Source: Cryptomeria japonica (Eukaryota > Streptophyta > Pinopsida > Cupressales > Cupressaceae). Taken from it: a stretch of 64,000 bases of DNA. The notes under the pieces were generated by a model. It was not told the DNA's origin, searched no databases, and saw only the letters and a list, made by a program, of their open reading frames with translations. Positions 22,165 to 33,360 of the stretch are shown one piece after another. The stretch is taken from NCBI RefSeq assembly GCF_030272615.1, contig NC_081408.1, forward strand, positions 62,492,614 to 62,556,613, written 5' to 3'. The stretch's first letter is position 1. Every line of letters starts with the position of its first letter. The position numbers were made by a program, and so were the translations under genes.

Positions 22165-24516
22165 CTAAAACTTCATGACATTTCTTAGTGTAGGAATAGC
22201 TCTCAGTGGCACAATTTTTAGTAATGTCATACCAAAAGTCTCAGACATATCAATACCTGCCTGATTATCCATAGGGATGGACCAATTGAAGGCTTGCACC
22301 AACGATCCCACCACCAAATGAACCATTCTCTGTGCCAGTGGAAGCCCAATGCATATCCTTCTTCCTGCTCCAAATGGTATGAATTCAAAATCCTGACCTT
22401 TGTAATCAATGTTATATTCCAGAAACCTATCTGGATTAAAATTCAAAGGATCTTTCCATGCAGTAGGGTCTCTCCCAAGGGCCCATACATTCACAATCAC
22501 CTGGGTATTATCGGGAACACGAAATCCATTAATCTCACAAGACATATCTGCCTTTCTAAAGATGAGTGGGGCTGTAGGGTGTAATCTTAACACTTCCTTC
22601 ACTACTGCTCGGAGAAATGGAAGGTTTCCTATGTCTGCCTCCTCCATTCTTCTCTCTACGCCCACAACATCATCCAGCTCTGCTTGGACTTTCCTCATGA
22701 CTGTTGGGTTTCTCAGAAGCTCTGACATTGTCCATTCAATTGTTCCTGAAATTGTGTCGGTACCTGCAGTAAACATGTCCTGCCAACACAAGAAATTGGG
22801 CAGTGTTATTAATAGTGAGAACACTCTGAACAATTAATTTGTCTTGAGTTTTAAGAAAGATCCAAGCAATTTTTCTGGGAGAAGAAGCAGTGTTGAAGCA
22901 CTGTACCATACAAAGCTAAAGTGGTGGTCATGAGTAGACTGCCCTGTAATAGAATGTTCCAGGTAATGATAGAGATCACATTAAGATAGTTAAAATTGAT
23001 AGAAACCACTACTCACCATCAGGATGTATCATAACATTCACAAAAAAGTCTATGATGCATTTTTATCTTATTTATTAATTAATTAAAAATATTCTAACAT
23101 TGACTACTACATAATTAAAGTTTCGGTTTTTGATGGATGAGAAATTCCAAGCATAAACTAGACTATTAAATTCATGAGGTCACCTGCTTTTGCTTTACAA
23201 TATTCTTAAAAAAGCTCAGCCGCATTCATTAATAGAAAGCTTCTCTTCATATGAATTCATATATGATTTACTTTTTTCTTAGACTTAATATATTTACACA
23301 CCCAGATCCCATATAATTGATAAGTCCTCCCTTTTCAAAATTTAAAAACAGAATTTTTAAAAGATCTCCACATTTATCAACAGAAAGCTTCTCTCCATAT
23401 AAATTCAGGGATGACTTACCTTTTTTTTCGCTTATATATTTACACCGCTCTTATGATTGCCAAGTACTTCCTTTTCAAAAATTGTACAGATAAAATCTTC
23501 TCAACACACTTCTTTTAAGAGAAAGTAGGGAATATAAGTTCACTTGAGAAGTATCTAGATGGAACATGAAATATGAAAGAAAAATCATTCAAAGTAATCC
23601 AGCTTACCATAAGCATTGCTTTGATGTTCTCTAGACTAAGTTGTGTACCATCTTCTCTCAAATCCAACATTACATCCAGAAAATCCTTCACATCATTACC
23701 GCTGCACTGCATATTAGCCCTCTGTGCTAGTCGCTCCTCAATGAGTCTGTTATACATGTTATCAAAACGCTGGGACAAAATCTTATTTTTACTGCTCGGC
23801 CCCTGAAGATCGAACCTCCTCAGAAAAGGATACAAATCAGATAAGGTTAGAATCCCTGTCAACTTGAGGGCTTCCCACACCATGCCCTTAAACTCTGCAG
23901 CTTGTGGAAAGCCTGGCTCAAGCAGTTGTTTGCCGCAAACCATCTTACCCACAAGGCTAAGAGATATCATAAAAGCTCTTTCACCGATCTTTACACTATT
24001 CCCCTGTTTACAATCCTCCATTATGCAATCAATAGTCTTGCATACCTCCTCTCTTCTCAAATGCTGCAGAGCATCGAGCCTTTTGGCACTAAAAATCTCT
24101 GTGTTGCAGATCCTTCTAAGCAAGCGCCAATGAGGGCCATTAGGACTCCATATTAGACTTGTGCCTTGGTAGTATAATGTCCTTGCAGCTGTATTGATTG
24201 TCCTGCTTGAGAACCTGTGGTCATTGTTCTTCAGTACTTCTCTTGCCATGGATGGAGAGGACACAACAAATGCTGTATGCATGCCCAATTTGATGGTCAT
24301 GAGAGGCCCATATTTCTGAGCAAGGAGGGAAAGAGATCTGTGGGGTTTGTCCCCAAGCTGAGGGAGGTTCCCTATGAAAGGCCATCCAGGAGGACCTGGT
24401 GGTAATGGTAATGCCAAACTCCTCTTATTCCTCTTCTTCAGAAAAGTGAGGAGTATTAGTAGGAGAACTCCTGCAACTAGTGAGTACGTTGATGAAGGAA
24501 CACTGATTGAATCCAT
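22165..24516 (-). CDS. Cytochrome P450, CYP71 clan (CYP76-like), two exons
   Basis: Exon 1 is 24516-23608 (303 codons) and exon 2 is 22779-22165 (204 codons plus TAG). The 828-bp phase-0 intron has GT...AG ends, giving 507 residues, normal for a microsomal P450. Features in order: N-terminal membrane anchor (about 12-26), basic stop-transfer, proline-rich hinge LPLPPGPPGWP (37-47), I-helix AGTDT (308-312), ExxR in KEVLRLHP (E365, R368), PxRF (419-422), and heme loop FGAGRRICIG with Cys446. P450s of this type use NADPH-P450 reductase and O2 to hydroxylate small hydrophobic substrates at the ER. The QLGDKPHRSL and SSPSMAREVL wording resembles CYP76 (terpenoid and alkaloid oxidases in other plants). 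The substrate cannot be read from sequence. It is the only intact gene in the window. Confidence 0.93.
22780..23607 (-). other. P450 intron with internal tandem duplication
   Basis: Donor GTAAGC and acceptor TTGGCAG. Inside, 23225-23345 and 23375-23480 are diverged copies of one another: AGAAAGCTTCTCTTCATAT, then TATATTTACAC, then TCCTTTTCAAAA. The pseudogene copy at 62972-63192 shows only one version. Confidence 0.85.
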
Positions 24517-24519
24517 GAC

Positions 24520-24900
24520 AAACTAGAATAACGAACGAATTCAATGAACTTTTACTCAACTGGGCATTTGGGCATCAGAACATTGAACGAACTTCTGATC
24601 AAGAAATCTTTCAGTGAACTTGTGCTCGAAATGGGTGTGTCGGAAAAAAAGCATTCCATGAAGTAGTGCTCAATTATTGCTCAAAACAGTATGTAAGAAA
24701 GAATTCAATGAATTTGGAATTTGGTGGACAAAACAGTATGTAAGAAAGAATTCAATGAATTTGGAATTTGGTGGACAAAACAGTATGTAAGAAAGAATTC
24801 AATGAATTTGGAATTTGGTGGACAAAGCATTCAATAATTCTGTGGTAAAAGGATTATGTGGATAGGATATTATCCAATGAATTTGTGATCAAGTGATATC
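24520..24900. repeat. P450 upstream repeats with 47-bp unit x3
   Basis: Three copies of a 47-bp unit lie at 24683-24729, 24730-24776 and 24777-24823. Each starts AAAACAGTATGTAAGAAAGA and ends GGTGGAC; I see no differences among them. They sit about 167-307 bp before the start codon, within a longer array of loose TTCAATGAATTTG-type repeats shared with copies A and C. Perfect identity implies recent expansion. Confidence 0.93.
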
Positions 24901-25833
24901 TGACATTGAGAGCAATGCGAGGGTTATGATTTTTGAGCTGAATTCGGTGGTCATATAGACTTTTTTAATTAGCCGATAGGCTTGTATTACGTGGACCACT
25001 GGAAGTGTCTCACGCTTCCCAGAAAGGTCTGCAAAAATTCGTTAATTTGTGGGATCCCTGTTGTTGGGTTCCCACCTTTGGCGTGTAGGTAGTGGATACA
25101 AGCAATCCATGAACTATGGACTCTCCTTATATATCCATTAAAGCTAGTTCAATGCTTAATATTTTAATATTATTATTAATTTTCGTTTTTATTGAATTAA
25201 TTTTAGTGTAATAATGAAATCAATATATTTTATGTTCAAAATGAAATAATATGGATCATTAAAAAGGGTTGGCACAAATATTTATCTCATGAGGGATCAT
25301 GGAATGGGATAACAAACTTTGATGCAAATAAATCTTATAGAACAAAATTGGGAAGCAAAGCATATCTATGAAATAAAATGTTACAAGTGTAACATTTAGT
25401 TAGATAAAATAATTAACTTAACATTACAATGAATTTGTAATTATGTAAGGCCCCTACTATTCTATGGGTAGTTCGAACTAGAATTTACATTATAGAGAAA
25501 ATATACACTTTTCTTAAAGGTAATATTTAATTTAATTCAAAAATTTAAATTAAATACTTATAAGCAATTTTGTCTTCGGTACTTTTGAAAAGCATAATAA
25601 ATTTTTGGCACATATGTTTTTTATTTATGAAAATTTGAAAAATCAAAATTAATTCTAATTCTAATTTTTAAAATGATTTGAAAATTAATTTACAACAAAA
25701 ATTGATTATAAAATATATTAAATTATTCTATTACAACATTACCATCTTTTATGAATTGAATTATAATCCTCTAATGTACATATTAAATAGAATTTACCAA
25801 TATCAAATAATATGTACCATCTTTTAATTGTAC
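24901..25833. other. Unassigned region upstream of P450
   Basis: Includes the candidate TATA box at 25126-25134; otherwise AT-rich without an open gene. Confidence 0.4.
25126..25134 (-). promoter_or_regulatory. Candidate TATA box for P450
   Basis: Minus strand reads ATATATAAG, followed by GAGAGTCCATAG. It is the best TATA match upstream of the gene, but it lies about 610 bp before the ATG, which would give an unusually long leader containing the 47-bp repeats. A TATA-less start nearer the gene is equally possible. Confidence 0.3.
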
Positions 25834-26575
25834 TTAGGGTTAAGATTAAGGTTAGGGGTTGGTTAAAATTAAAGTTTCCATTCTATGATAGAGAGTAGGC
25901 TAGGGTTAGGGTTAGGGTTAGTATTATGATTAGGGTTCAATTAGGGATAGAGTTAGTGTTATTTAAAATTAATTTAATTTTTACAATAAAAATATTATAT
26001 AAAAAAATTAGTTTAAAATTATTGTACAAATATCTAAACATTATTTTGTTTAAAACAAATAATAAAAAATCTACAACTATTTTAAAGTTTGAAATTATAT
26101 AATATTTTATATATTCATCTTTACAATATGTGAATTATCTTACTACTTAATTTTTTGTGAATCATAATCTAGATTATTATCTTCTATCTTTAGAGTTCAA
26201 TTAGTATAGAAGTTAGTGCTCCTAAGATTTAAGTTATAGATAGAGATAGTGTTAGTGTTACATTTCAATTAGTATTATAGTTAGGGTTAGTATTATGGTT
26301 AGACTTGATGTGTCTTATACTAGTGTTAAGATGTAATTAAGGTTATCATTCTCTCTGCAATCTTAATTATGATCATAATCTTGATCCCAACCCTTATCTT
26401 ATCTCCAACCGTCAAACCTAATTCTAACTTTAAGCCCAATGCTAACTGTGATTCAATTTCTAACCATAACCTTGAACTTAATCCTAACCAACCCCTAACT
26501 TTAACCCTAATTTTAACTTTAACTCTAACCCTAACCCTATACCTAACCTTAATAGTAAAACTAACTCTATCAAGG
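25834..26575. repeat. Degenerate telomere-like repeats in both orientations
   Basis: G-rich strand: 25834-25960 includes three perfect AGGGTT hexamers in a row (about 25900-25920), with more scattered to about 26310 (GTTAGGGTTAG). C-rich strand: 26377-26570 has many AACCCTAA/AACCCTAT-type words, for example CTAACCCTAACCCTA near 26526. The two blocks face each other, so they could pair as a long imperfect hairpin. The short frame 26369-26590 is just this repeat. Confidence 0.8.
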
Positions 26576-27257
26576 AAGACACCTCAATGATATTTCATAA
26601 GTTAAATGTTTCCTTATATTCTAAAAAGGATATGTATACAATGAAGGATCCTAGGGGACTTATGAGTAGGATCTCAACTATTGATATATTCTTACTATGA
26701 CATACTATAAAATATTAGTAGCATTTTTTATGTACCATTCAATATATTATTTAACGTATATATTACTATCGGTGTAACCATTGCACCTCTTTTTGATGCA
26801 ACTGCTAGTAGAAGTTAATATTAAAAATCTTCAAAACTATAATTCTAGTTTTTATCATGTAAGAATTTATAAATCTAGTCTATTAAGTACATCTAACACC
26901 CTACATGGGACAGATTGGTCTAAAGAATTAACTATTATTCAATATTTTTGTTTCTTGTTTATATATTTTTGTTTCTATTTTACTATCATTTATACGATTA
27001 GATTCTATGGGGAGTTCTCTAGGTCAATAGCTATTCTCCTTGTAAAATGACATGGTAGTAGCTATTCTCATTGTAAAACAACATGCTAATTCATAATAAG
27101 ACACTATGGCTCGTCCCTCATACAATGACATGATGGCAGCAATTAGATGAGAAAATTGTACAGTTCACGAATGTTTTACTAGCTGACATTTCATCTTGTG
27201 CCCCATTTTCAACTATGGCCATGTAGTGATGTGTGCTTGGACGTTGGATTTTTACAA
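26576..27257. other. Unassigned AT-rich stretch
   Basis: No gene. Contains a CATGGGACAGATTGG phrase (about 26903) shared with 18975 and 29449, so a shorter diverged piece of the duplicated segment may lie here. Confidence 0.4.
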
Positions 27258-27995
27258 AATGTTGTCAAAATCATCGTGTTTTCATTTGCACATGACACTT
27301 GACATGCTAAGACAAATCTAACTTTTTATGTTTGGATTACCTAATAAGTTTTGGTATTTTTTGGCTTTATTATTTAAACATTTCCCAATGGAAGTTGACT
27401 TTTTTATTGAAATTTAAAGATGATTATGTTAAGTTATTTTTCAAATGACAAAGGTAAAATCTTATTAAAAAAATGATTTTTTAAATGTAACGAGAAATAG
27501 GATTCTTTTGTAGTCTAGTAATCTACTTGAGGTTATTTAATTTGACAGTCTAATTTTATAAACTATTTTTAGAATTATATAAATATATGGATTATTTGTT
27601 AAGATTGATTCATTTTGTCTTTTGGATTCTAATTTTTTATCTATTCTCTCTCCCAAAAATTTATTCAAGCTCTTTTATTCTATTTCTAATTCACCACAAC
27701 TTTCCTTTATAGCCTCTATAAAGTTCATATTCATTAGAACTATCCAAAAAAATGCAATATCACATTTATGTCTATTTTCAAAACACTTGACATCTTGGCA
27801 ATGTAACATTTCCTTTATCTCCTCCAATGCACAATGACACAAAACAATAGTGTTGGACATCTCATAGAGTATTGTTGGTAGTCACAATACCCTACACACA
27901 AGACAAACATACACACGTAGGAATCTCATACTCCAACATATCCTATTACACGTGGATGTTGAAATACACCAAACAGGTATCAAACATAGGTAGGC
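27258..27995. repeat. Duplicated segment, copy 2 (partner 16190-16915)
   Basis: Matches 16190-16915 and then joins directly to P450 copy C at the phrase GTAGGCTCCCAATGGGGGCC. Confidence 0.8.
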
Positions 27996-28384
27996 TCCCA
28001 ATGGGGGCCATTAGAACTCCATATTAGACTTGTGCCTTGGTAGTATAATGCCCTTGCAGCTGTATTGATTATCCGGCTTGAGAAGCTGTGGTCATTGTTC
28101 TTCAGTACTTCTCTTGCCATGGATGGAGATGACACAACCAATGTTGTCTGCACGCCCAATTTGATGGTCATGAGAGGCCCATATTTCTGAGCAAGGAAGA
28201 AAAAAGATCGGTGGGGTTTGTCCCCAAGCTGAGGGAGGTTCCCTATGAAAGGCCATCTAGGAGGACCTGGTGCTAATAATAAAGCCAAACTACTCTTACT
28301 CTTTTTCTTCAGAAAAATGAGCAGTATTAGTAGAACTCCTTCAACTAGAGAGTATGCGGACCATGCAACATTGGTTGAATCCAT
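27996..28384 (-). pseudogene. P450 N-terminal fragment (copy C)
   Basis: The first 129 or so codons are clearly like the intact P450 (IGNLPQLGDKPHRS, YGPLMTIKLG, SSPSMAREVLKNNDH, ending GPHW), with start ATG at 28384. The reading is still open, but after GPHW the sequence switches to unrelated duplicated DNA. I-helix, ExxR and heme loop are absent, so it cannot be an enzyme. The hinge has lost Pro residues compared with the intact gene. Confidence 0.92.
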
Positions 28385-28720
28385 GACAAAATAGTAACAA
28401 GAATGAATTCAGTTAACTTGTATTCAATTGGGCATGTGGGCAATAGAACATTCAATGAGCTTCTGATCAAAAGTGTATGTGAGCAAGAAATCTTTCAATG
28501 AACTTGTGCTCGAATGGGTATGTAAGAATAGTTCATCCACTGAATTAGTGCTTGAAACAGTATGTAGAAATGCATTCAATGATTTTGTGCTAGAAGGTGT
28601 ACGTGGATAGGAAATCATGCAATGAATTTATGCTTAAAGGTGTTTGTGGATAAGAGATCATCCAATGAATTCGTGATTAAATGGGTATCTGATATCGAAT
28701 GCAATGCAAGGTGAATGGTG
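28385..28720. repeat. P450 upstream degenerate repeats (copy C)
   Basis: Loose 45-50 bp direct repeats, near-parallel to 18591-18850 and related to 24520-24900. The short minus-strand frame 28424-28618 reads straight through these repeats and shows repeated SS(T)-N/L wording, so it is a repeat artefact. Confidence 0.75.
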
Positions 28721-29340
28721 GCCTATTCTTTGGTATTCGACTTCTCCGCAATCTACCGGAAGAATTTCTCAGTGGCCGACAGGTAGTACTTATAACTAGT
28801 TTGATTCTACCAAATTATTTATGATGACTAGTGTTACAGAAGATCATAAAAGATATGATGGTGAGACCTTCCTATTCACATTTTTTATCGCCTAACATAT
28901 AAAGCAAACCTGTAACATTCTGCTCTTAGACAGCTCTTTGGAGGCCCCTTGCATTGAAAACAAAACGAAACAACTTAGAAACAGGTCTAATTGTTTAGAG
29001 AAAACGGCCAAACACCTTAAAATGTATAGTAAAACCATCACAATTTTATGAATGTCAAGGCCCAAAATAACAGCTTTCCAGTGCAAACCATGTTCAAAGA
29101 TTGAAAGGAAGTAATAGATATAGACTTATTCTGTTCAGGCCAGTTGCAAAGTTATTTTAAATTAGCTTCTTCTATGTCTATTTTTAGTTATTATTTTATG
29201 TTAGGTTGCTACTGATCAACATTGTTATGTATTGTACCTTGTAAATTGTGTTCAGATAGTTTTCGTTGCTGCTGTTCAATTGTCCTTACTGTTGTAGCGG
29301 TTGCTGCTATTGGTGGCAGTCTTTTTCCTACCTTATGTTC
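28721..29340. other. Unassigned stretch present only in copy 2
   Basis: No gene or known element. The corresponding position in copy 1 (near 18850) lacks it, so it is an insertion here or a deletion there. Its left part (about 28740-28790) resembles 24930-24980 upstream of the intact P450. Confidence 0.4.
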
Positions 29341-30415
29341 TATTATATTTTTATCGTACATTATTTCAATAGAAAAAACTTAAAAAACAAACCAAATCAT
29401 CCTAAAAAATTAATAAGCCTAGTTTCTAAAGTATACCCTAAAATCTTGCATGGGACAGATTGGCATGAAGTTCAAACTATATATATATAGATAGATTTTC
29501 TTTTATGATTAGATTATGTAGTAAGTTTTTTAATGTATATGTTTTTAGTATTAAATAAAGTTGGATTACAATAAAAAGAATTACTATTCAAAAAGGAATT
29601 GCATAGAAAAGAAAAGAAAATTGTATGAATTATTATATGGAATAATCTTAAGAGTATAGTAGCGGAAGTTAATAGAAAATCACTCTACAAACCAGAATTT
29701 AGGTAAAAATTCTACAGAACACATTAAATAGTAGTCTACAACAACTCCATCTTGATAGGTTGACAACAACTTAAGAGATAATACAACAGGCAAGTCAATT
29801 ATGTTTTAAATTTGAATGACCTTCGGAGTTTATCTCTATTGTGGAGCTATAAAAATTGAAGATTAATTTCCTCAAAATGCTTCTTGTGCTTTGCATATTC
29901 TTTAGTGCCACCCATCCATTGAAAACATAAAGAGGTAAACTGTAGAATGATGCTAAAGTAAAAGTTGAGCATTTCTACTTCCCAATGAACAATATGACTA
30001 GAAAATAGGGACATTCATTTACTTCTCTATATATTAAGCAAAATTGTGGATAATTAACAACCAAAATTTTACCAATCCCTAAAAATACTTCTTTCCAATA
30101 TAAGATGTGACCAATGATAGTATTCCATTTTTTAACCTCTATTCAGTCCAGAACAATATGTTTCAAACTCTTATTATGCTGATAATAAGGACATTTATCT
30201 AGCGAGAACTTCAAAAAATTGAATCTATCCCCTACGGGAAGCAAGTGATGCAACATTTTCCATGTCAAAGTTTGAGGATTAGCTTCAACTTTAGATTGTC
30301 AAATTTTATCGAGTCTTGCATTAAAAGGTAAGCTTCACTAGTTTTAAAAATTCATGATTAATGAATAAGTCAATTTAACAATTTTGAGTAAGTATATTTA
30401 TTTTTAATTTAAATC
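29341..30415. repeat. Duplicated segment, copy 2 (partner 18851-19960)
   Basis: Parallel to copy 1 from CATTATTTCAAT to AAGTCAATTTAACAATTTTGA. Includes a short AT microsatellite near 29481. Confidence 0.8.
30090..30310 (-). mobile_element. LINE zinc-binding fragment, second copy
   Basis: Minus-strand counterpart of 19600-19850, with the same Cys spacing and additional substitutions. Confidence 0.7.
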
Positions 30416-30599
30416 ATATGTTTAAGTTTATTTTCTATTTTTAATATAAAGTAGATTGACAAATTTTATTTAGAGTTATTTTGATTATTTTTATTGTTTA
30501 TACATATTAGTAGTATCACAAGATCGAAAAAGAGCTGAATATTTCTTTAGATATTTTAAATTCATATTGCGTTATATAAAATTTGTAAGTATTTAATCA

Positions 30600-31290
30600 C
30601 ACATGCTGAATTTTTAATTATTCAAGAAGGTGTCATTCTTCATTGAATTCCTAAAGAATGGAAACAAATAAGGTATGGTGAAATTATCCAATATCTTGGC
30701 ATGCCATTTGGTATGGGATTAACACTATTTGTTATGTGAAAAATGGTTCTTGAATAGACTTCAAAATAAGTTATTTAATTGGAGTGAAAATTCCTTGAAG
30801 ATAAGCAAGGAGGGTTTAGGTTCTCAATAATGGTTTCCTTGCCACTCATGTTTACTTTTCCTCATAAGTTGGATATCACCAAAAAAAGGGTATAAAGACT
30901 TGTGCAAACTATATTGGTAGTTTATATAGACTACATGGCAAGGTAGTACTTGTTATAAAGCTATCTCTTGGTCTCAATGCATATAAGCTATGTCCAAAGT
31001 CAACTTTTGAATTGTAGTCCCTATAACTCAAAAAAAAAAATTAGTGGCTAAAAATATCACTAGAGTTTCTATAGATGAGCAACCAAGGAAAATTTCGTTG
31101 ATATATATATTTAATAATGCTACCATAAAAAAGAAATGATAGGAGGGTAATTGGTTAAATAATCCTCTCCTTACACCATACATTTAGATTAGAGTGCCTT
31201 TTCCTATTTGATCAGTTAGGAAAGCATGATAAAGATTAAGCCAATTTTCTAATTAGAAGAAGCCATCACTCCAATATGGGTTCAATCGTT
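30600..31290 (+). mobile_element. LINE ORF2 fragment (end of RT)
   Basis: Read with frame changes: YLGMPFGMG, then WFLNRLQNKLFNWSENSLKI, then WFPCHSCLLF. This matches the segment after the RT active site in plant LINEs (YLGIP-type motif followed by W..L...L..W). Stops and a one-base insertion in an A run near 30740 break it. Confidence 0.65.
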
Positions 31291-32010
31291 GGATTATGAG
31301 GGCCTCCCCTTTCACTATCAAAGATGCTTCTCAATGGATCAATTTAACTTTGAACTACTCTCTCTCCGGATGCAAAAGTGTTGCTACCTGGTGGAAGGAT
31401 GCTACTGAAGATCACTTAATGGTCAATGCCTTTAAGTTTGATTCTATCAAATCCTCTCAGGTGGATGATGTCTCCTCCCAAGATGAGGTGCCCCTTACTG
31501 TCGATGAAGCCTCTACTGACTCTCTTGTTACTACTATTGTGGCCTCTTCCAACCCTATTCCTCCTACATCTATTGCTCCTGCTCTATAACTCTGCTCTAC
31601 TCCTCGTGATTTTACTCTTCTTGTTGTTCTACAACAACAATGTATTGTTGTTCTACAATAACATTCTGGTAGTAACTTTGTGAGGTCCTCCCCGCCTAAT
31701 TTTCTCTTAATGTTCCCAATGACAGTGTTGGGCCTAGATGGTTGTTTGTCATTGGTGGAAAGGGAAGTCTTCCCCACTTTCCAAAACCCCTCTTTGTCAA
31801 GTTTTGGTTGTTTCTCCCCACACTTGAGTTGGGTTTTCGATTGTTGTAGGTTTGACAACTTTGTTTGGTCTGTCTGACCTTGTTTGTCTGGGGTGTGTAC
31901 CCCTGCTTAATATGTTTTATGCCTATGGGTTGTTGTATGCCAATTGATAGCCCTTTGAATATGTGAAGGGTGAACTCCCTTGTTAACTCTATTTTTTCTT
32001 AATAAAAAAC
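31291..32010 (+). other. Possible LINE continuation and 3' tail
   Basis: The frame 31296-31589 (97 codons: DASQWINLTLNYSLSG, ATWWKDATEDH) fits no family I can name. The segment ends near 32005 in TTTTTTCTTAATAAAAAAC, like the 3' tail of plant LINEs, so it may be the end of the same element. Frames at 31426 and 31457 overlap it and are not supported. Confidence 0.35.
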
Positions 32011-32934
32011 ATGGGTTCAAGTTGTTTAACTCATTTGGTGGAATAGATATATCCAAATTCGACAAGAACCACTAACAATAAAATTTTCCAAGAAAGCTTA
32101 TCATTTATGTAAGAAAGGTGTTATAAAGTTTGGTGATTGATGTGACTTTTCCTATATGCAACGGTATTATTGGTTGAACATTAAAACTTGACTTGATCTT
32201 AATAACATATTCAAGAAATTCATCCTCTTTGTTATCTTCAAAAAATATAAAATGAGTTCGTGATTTCAGTATTATACAAAAATATAAGCTTATTAATAAA
32301 CCTTGGCTGAATTTGACAGGTGAAATTTGGAAGTGTGAGATTAGTTTAGAAGCTCAAATGCTTGCTTAAAAGGTATTACACTATAAATTGTAAACTGGTA
32401 ATAAATTATCTTATGTTTGTCTATGTAATAGTTAAAATGTTTATTTTTATGTTGATAAAAATATGAATAACATATTTTGAGAATGCATTAAAAAATAATG
32501 GCTAGCTATTTTTAAAATTGTTCTTGATTTGTTTTGTTACAATTTAAGATATTTAGATGATCTTTTTTATTATAAGGATTGGTGTTACTTCCTAATTTGT
32601 TAAATAAATTCTCTCTAAAAAATATATGTACAATTATATTTATTAATTCTACTATTTCTATTAATTGTATTGTCATGCTTTTTAAATTGCTTCATTTTTC
32701 ACATTTGTATAAATTGTGTCAAAGAAAAATAAAATGTTGCTTATCAATTAAACTAGATCAATCTCCAAATTTACCCTGTTCCAATTGATTAGCAGGGTTA
32801 TGCTACATGTCTTCATTATACTATAAAAAATATCACAATTCTATAAAGTTGGTATAGATTATTTTATTTCTTTTATTATTGATGTCACTATTTTTTATGG
32901 ATTTTATCTAAGCTTTGGTAGATTGTTGACAACA
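32011..32934. other. Unassigned AT-rich stretch
   Basis: No gene or repeat partner recognised. Confidence 0.4.
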
Positions 32935-33360
32935 AATAGGGGTAAAAAATTTATTCAAAAGAAGGCAAAGAGCCTAGTGAAGAGAAGATCACAAAGACTT
33001 GTCCTGATGAACAAGTTGATCCAACTGATTAGGAAAATCTAGAGAAAGTTGTCCCCTATCCTCAATACACTAGCCATCCATAAAGACAAAAGCCCACTTA
33101 GGAAGACAGTCAGCCACCCCATTCCATTTGCTAGGAATATGATTGAAAGTGATAGACTAAAAGGAGTTACAAAACAAAATAATCTAACAAATAACCAATT
33201 GTAACTACCAACTAACACCATCAAACTTTTGTTGATTCAATAAAGTTACCACAACCTGGGAGTCTGATAATAAAACAATCTATTTCCAATGAAGAGAACA
33301 ACAACACCTCACCACAACCAAACTAGAAAGAGCCTCCATATAAAAATGTATGTTGAATTT
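32935..33360 (-). mobile_element. 5'-truncated LINE: RNase H and 3' tail
   Basis: The minus strand reads EALSSLVVVRC, DSQVVVTLLNQQKFDGVSW, then FNHIPSKWNGVADCLPKWAF, the second half of a plant LINE RNase H domain. The 3' side ends in GAATAAATTTTTTACCCC (minus strand) near 32935. That tail is almost identical to the one at 49428, so both copies belong to one LINE family. Confidence 0.72.

Noticed and set aside
22409-22837. 142-codon plus-strand frame
   Set aside because: Antisense shadow of P450 exon 2.
26369-26590. 73-codon Leu/Thr-rich frame
   Set aside because: Pure translation of AACCCTAA-type repeats.
27980-28384. Short functional P450-like protein
   Set aside because: Open for 134 codons, but it ends in unrelated duplicated DNA and lacks every catalytic motif.
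31457-31858. Minus-strand 133-codon frame
   Set aside because: Overlaps a possible LINE 3' region, has low-complexity Thr/Glu/Arg composition and no family resemblance.
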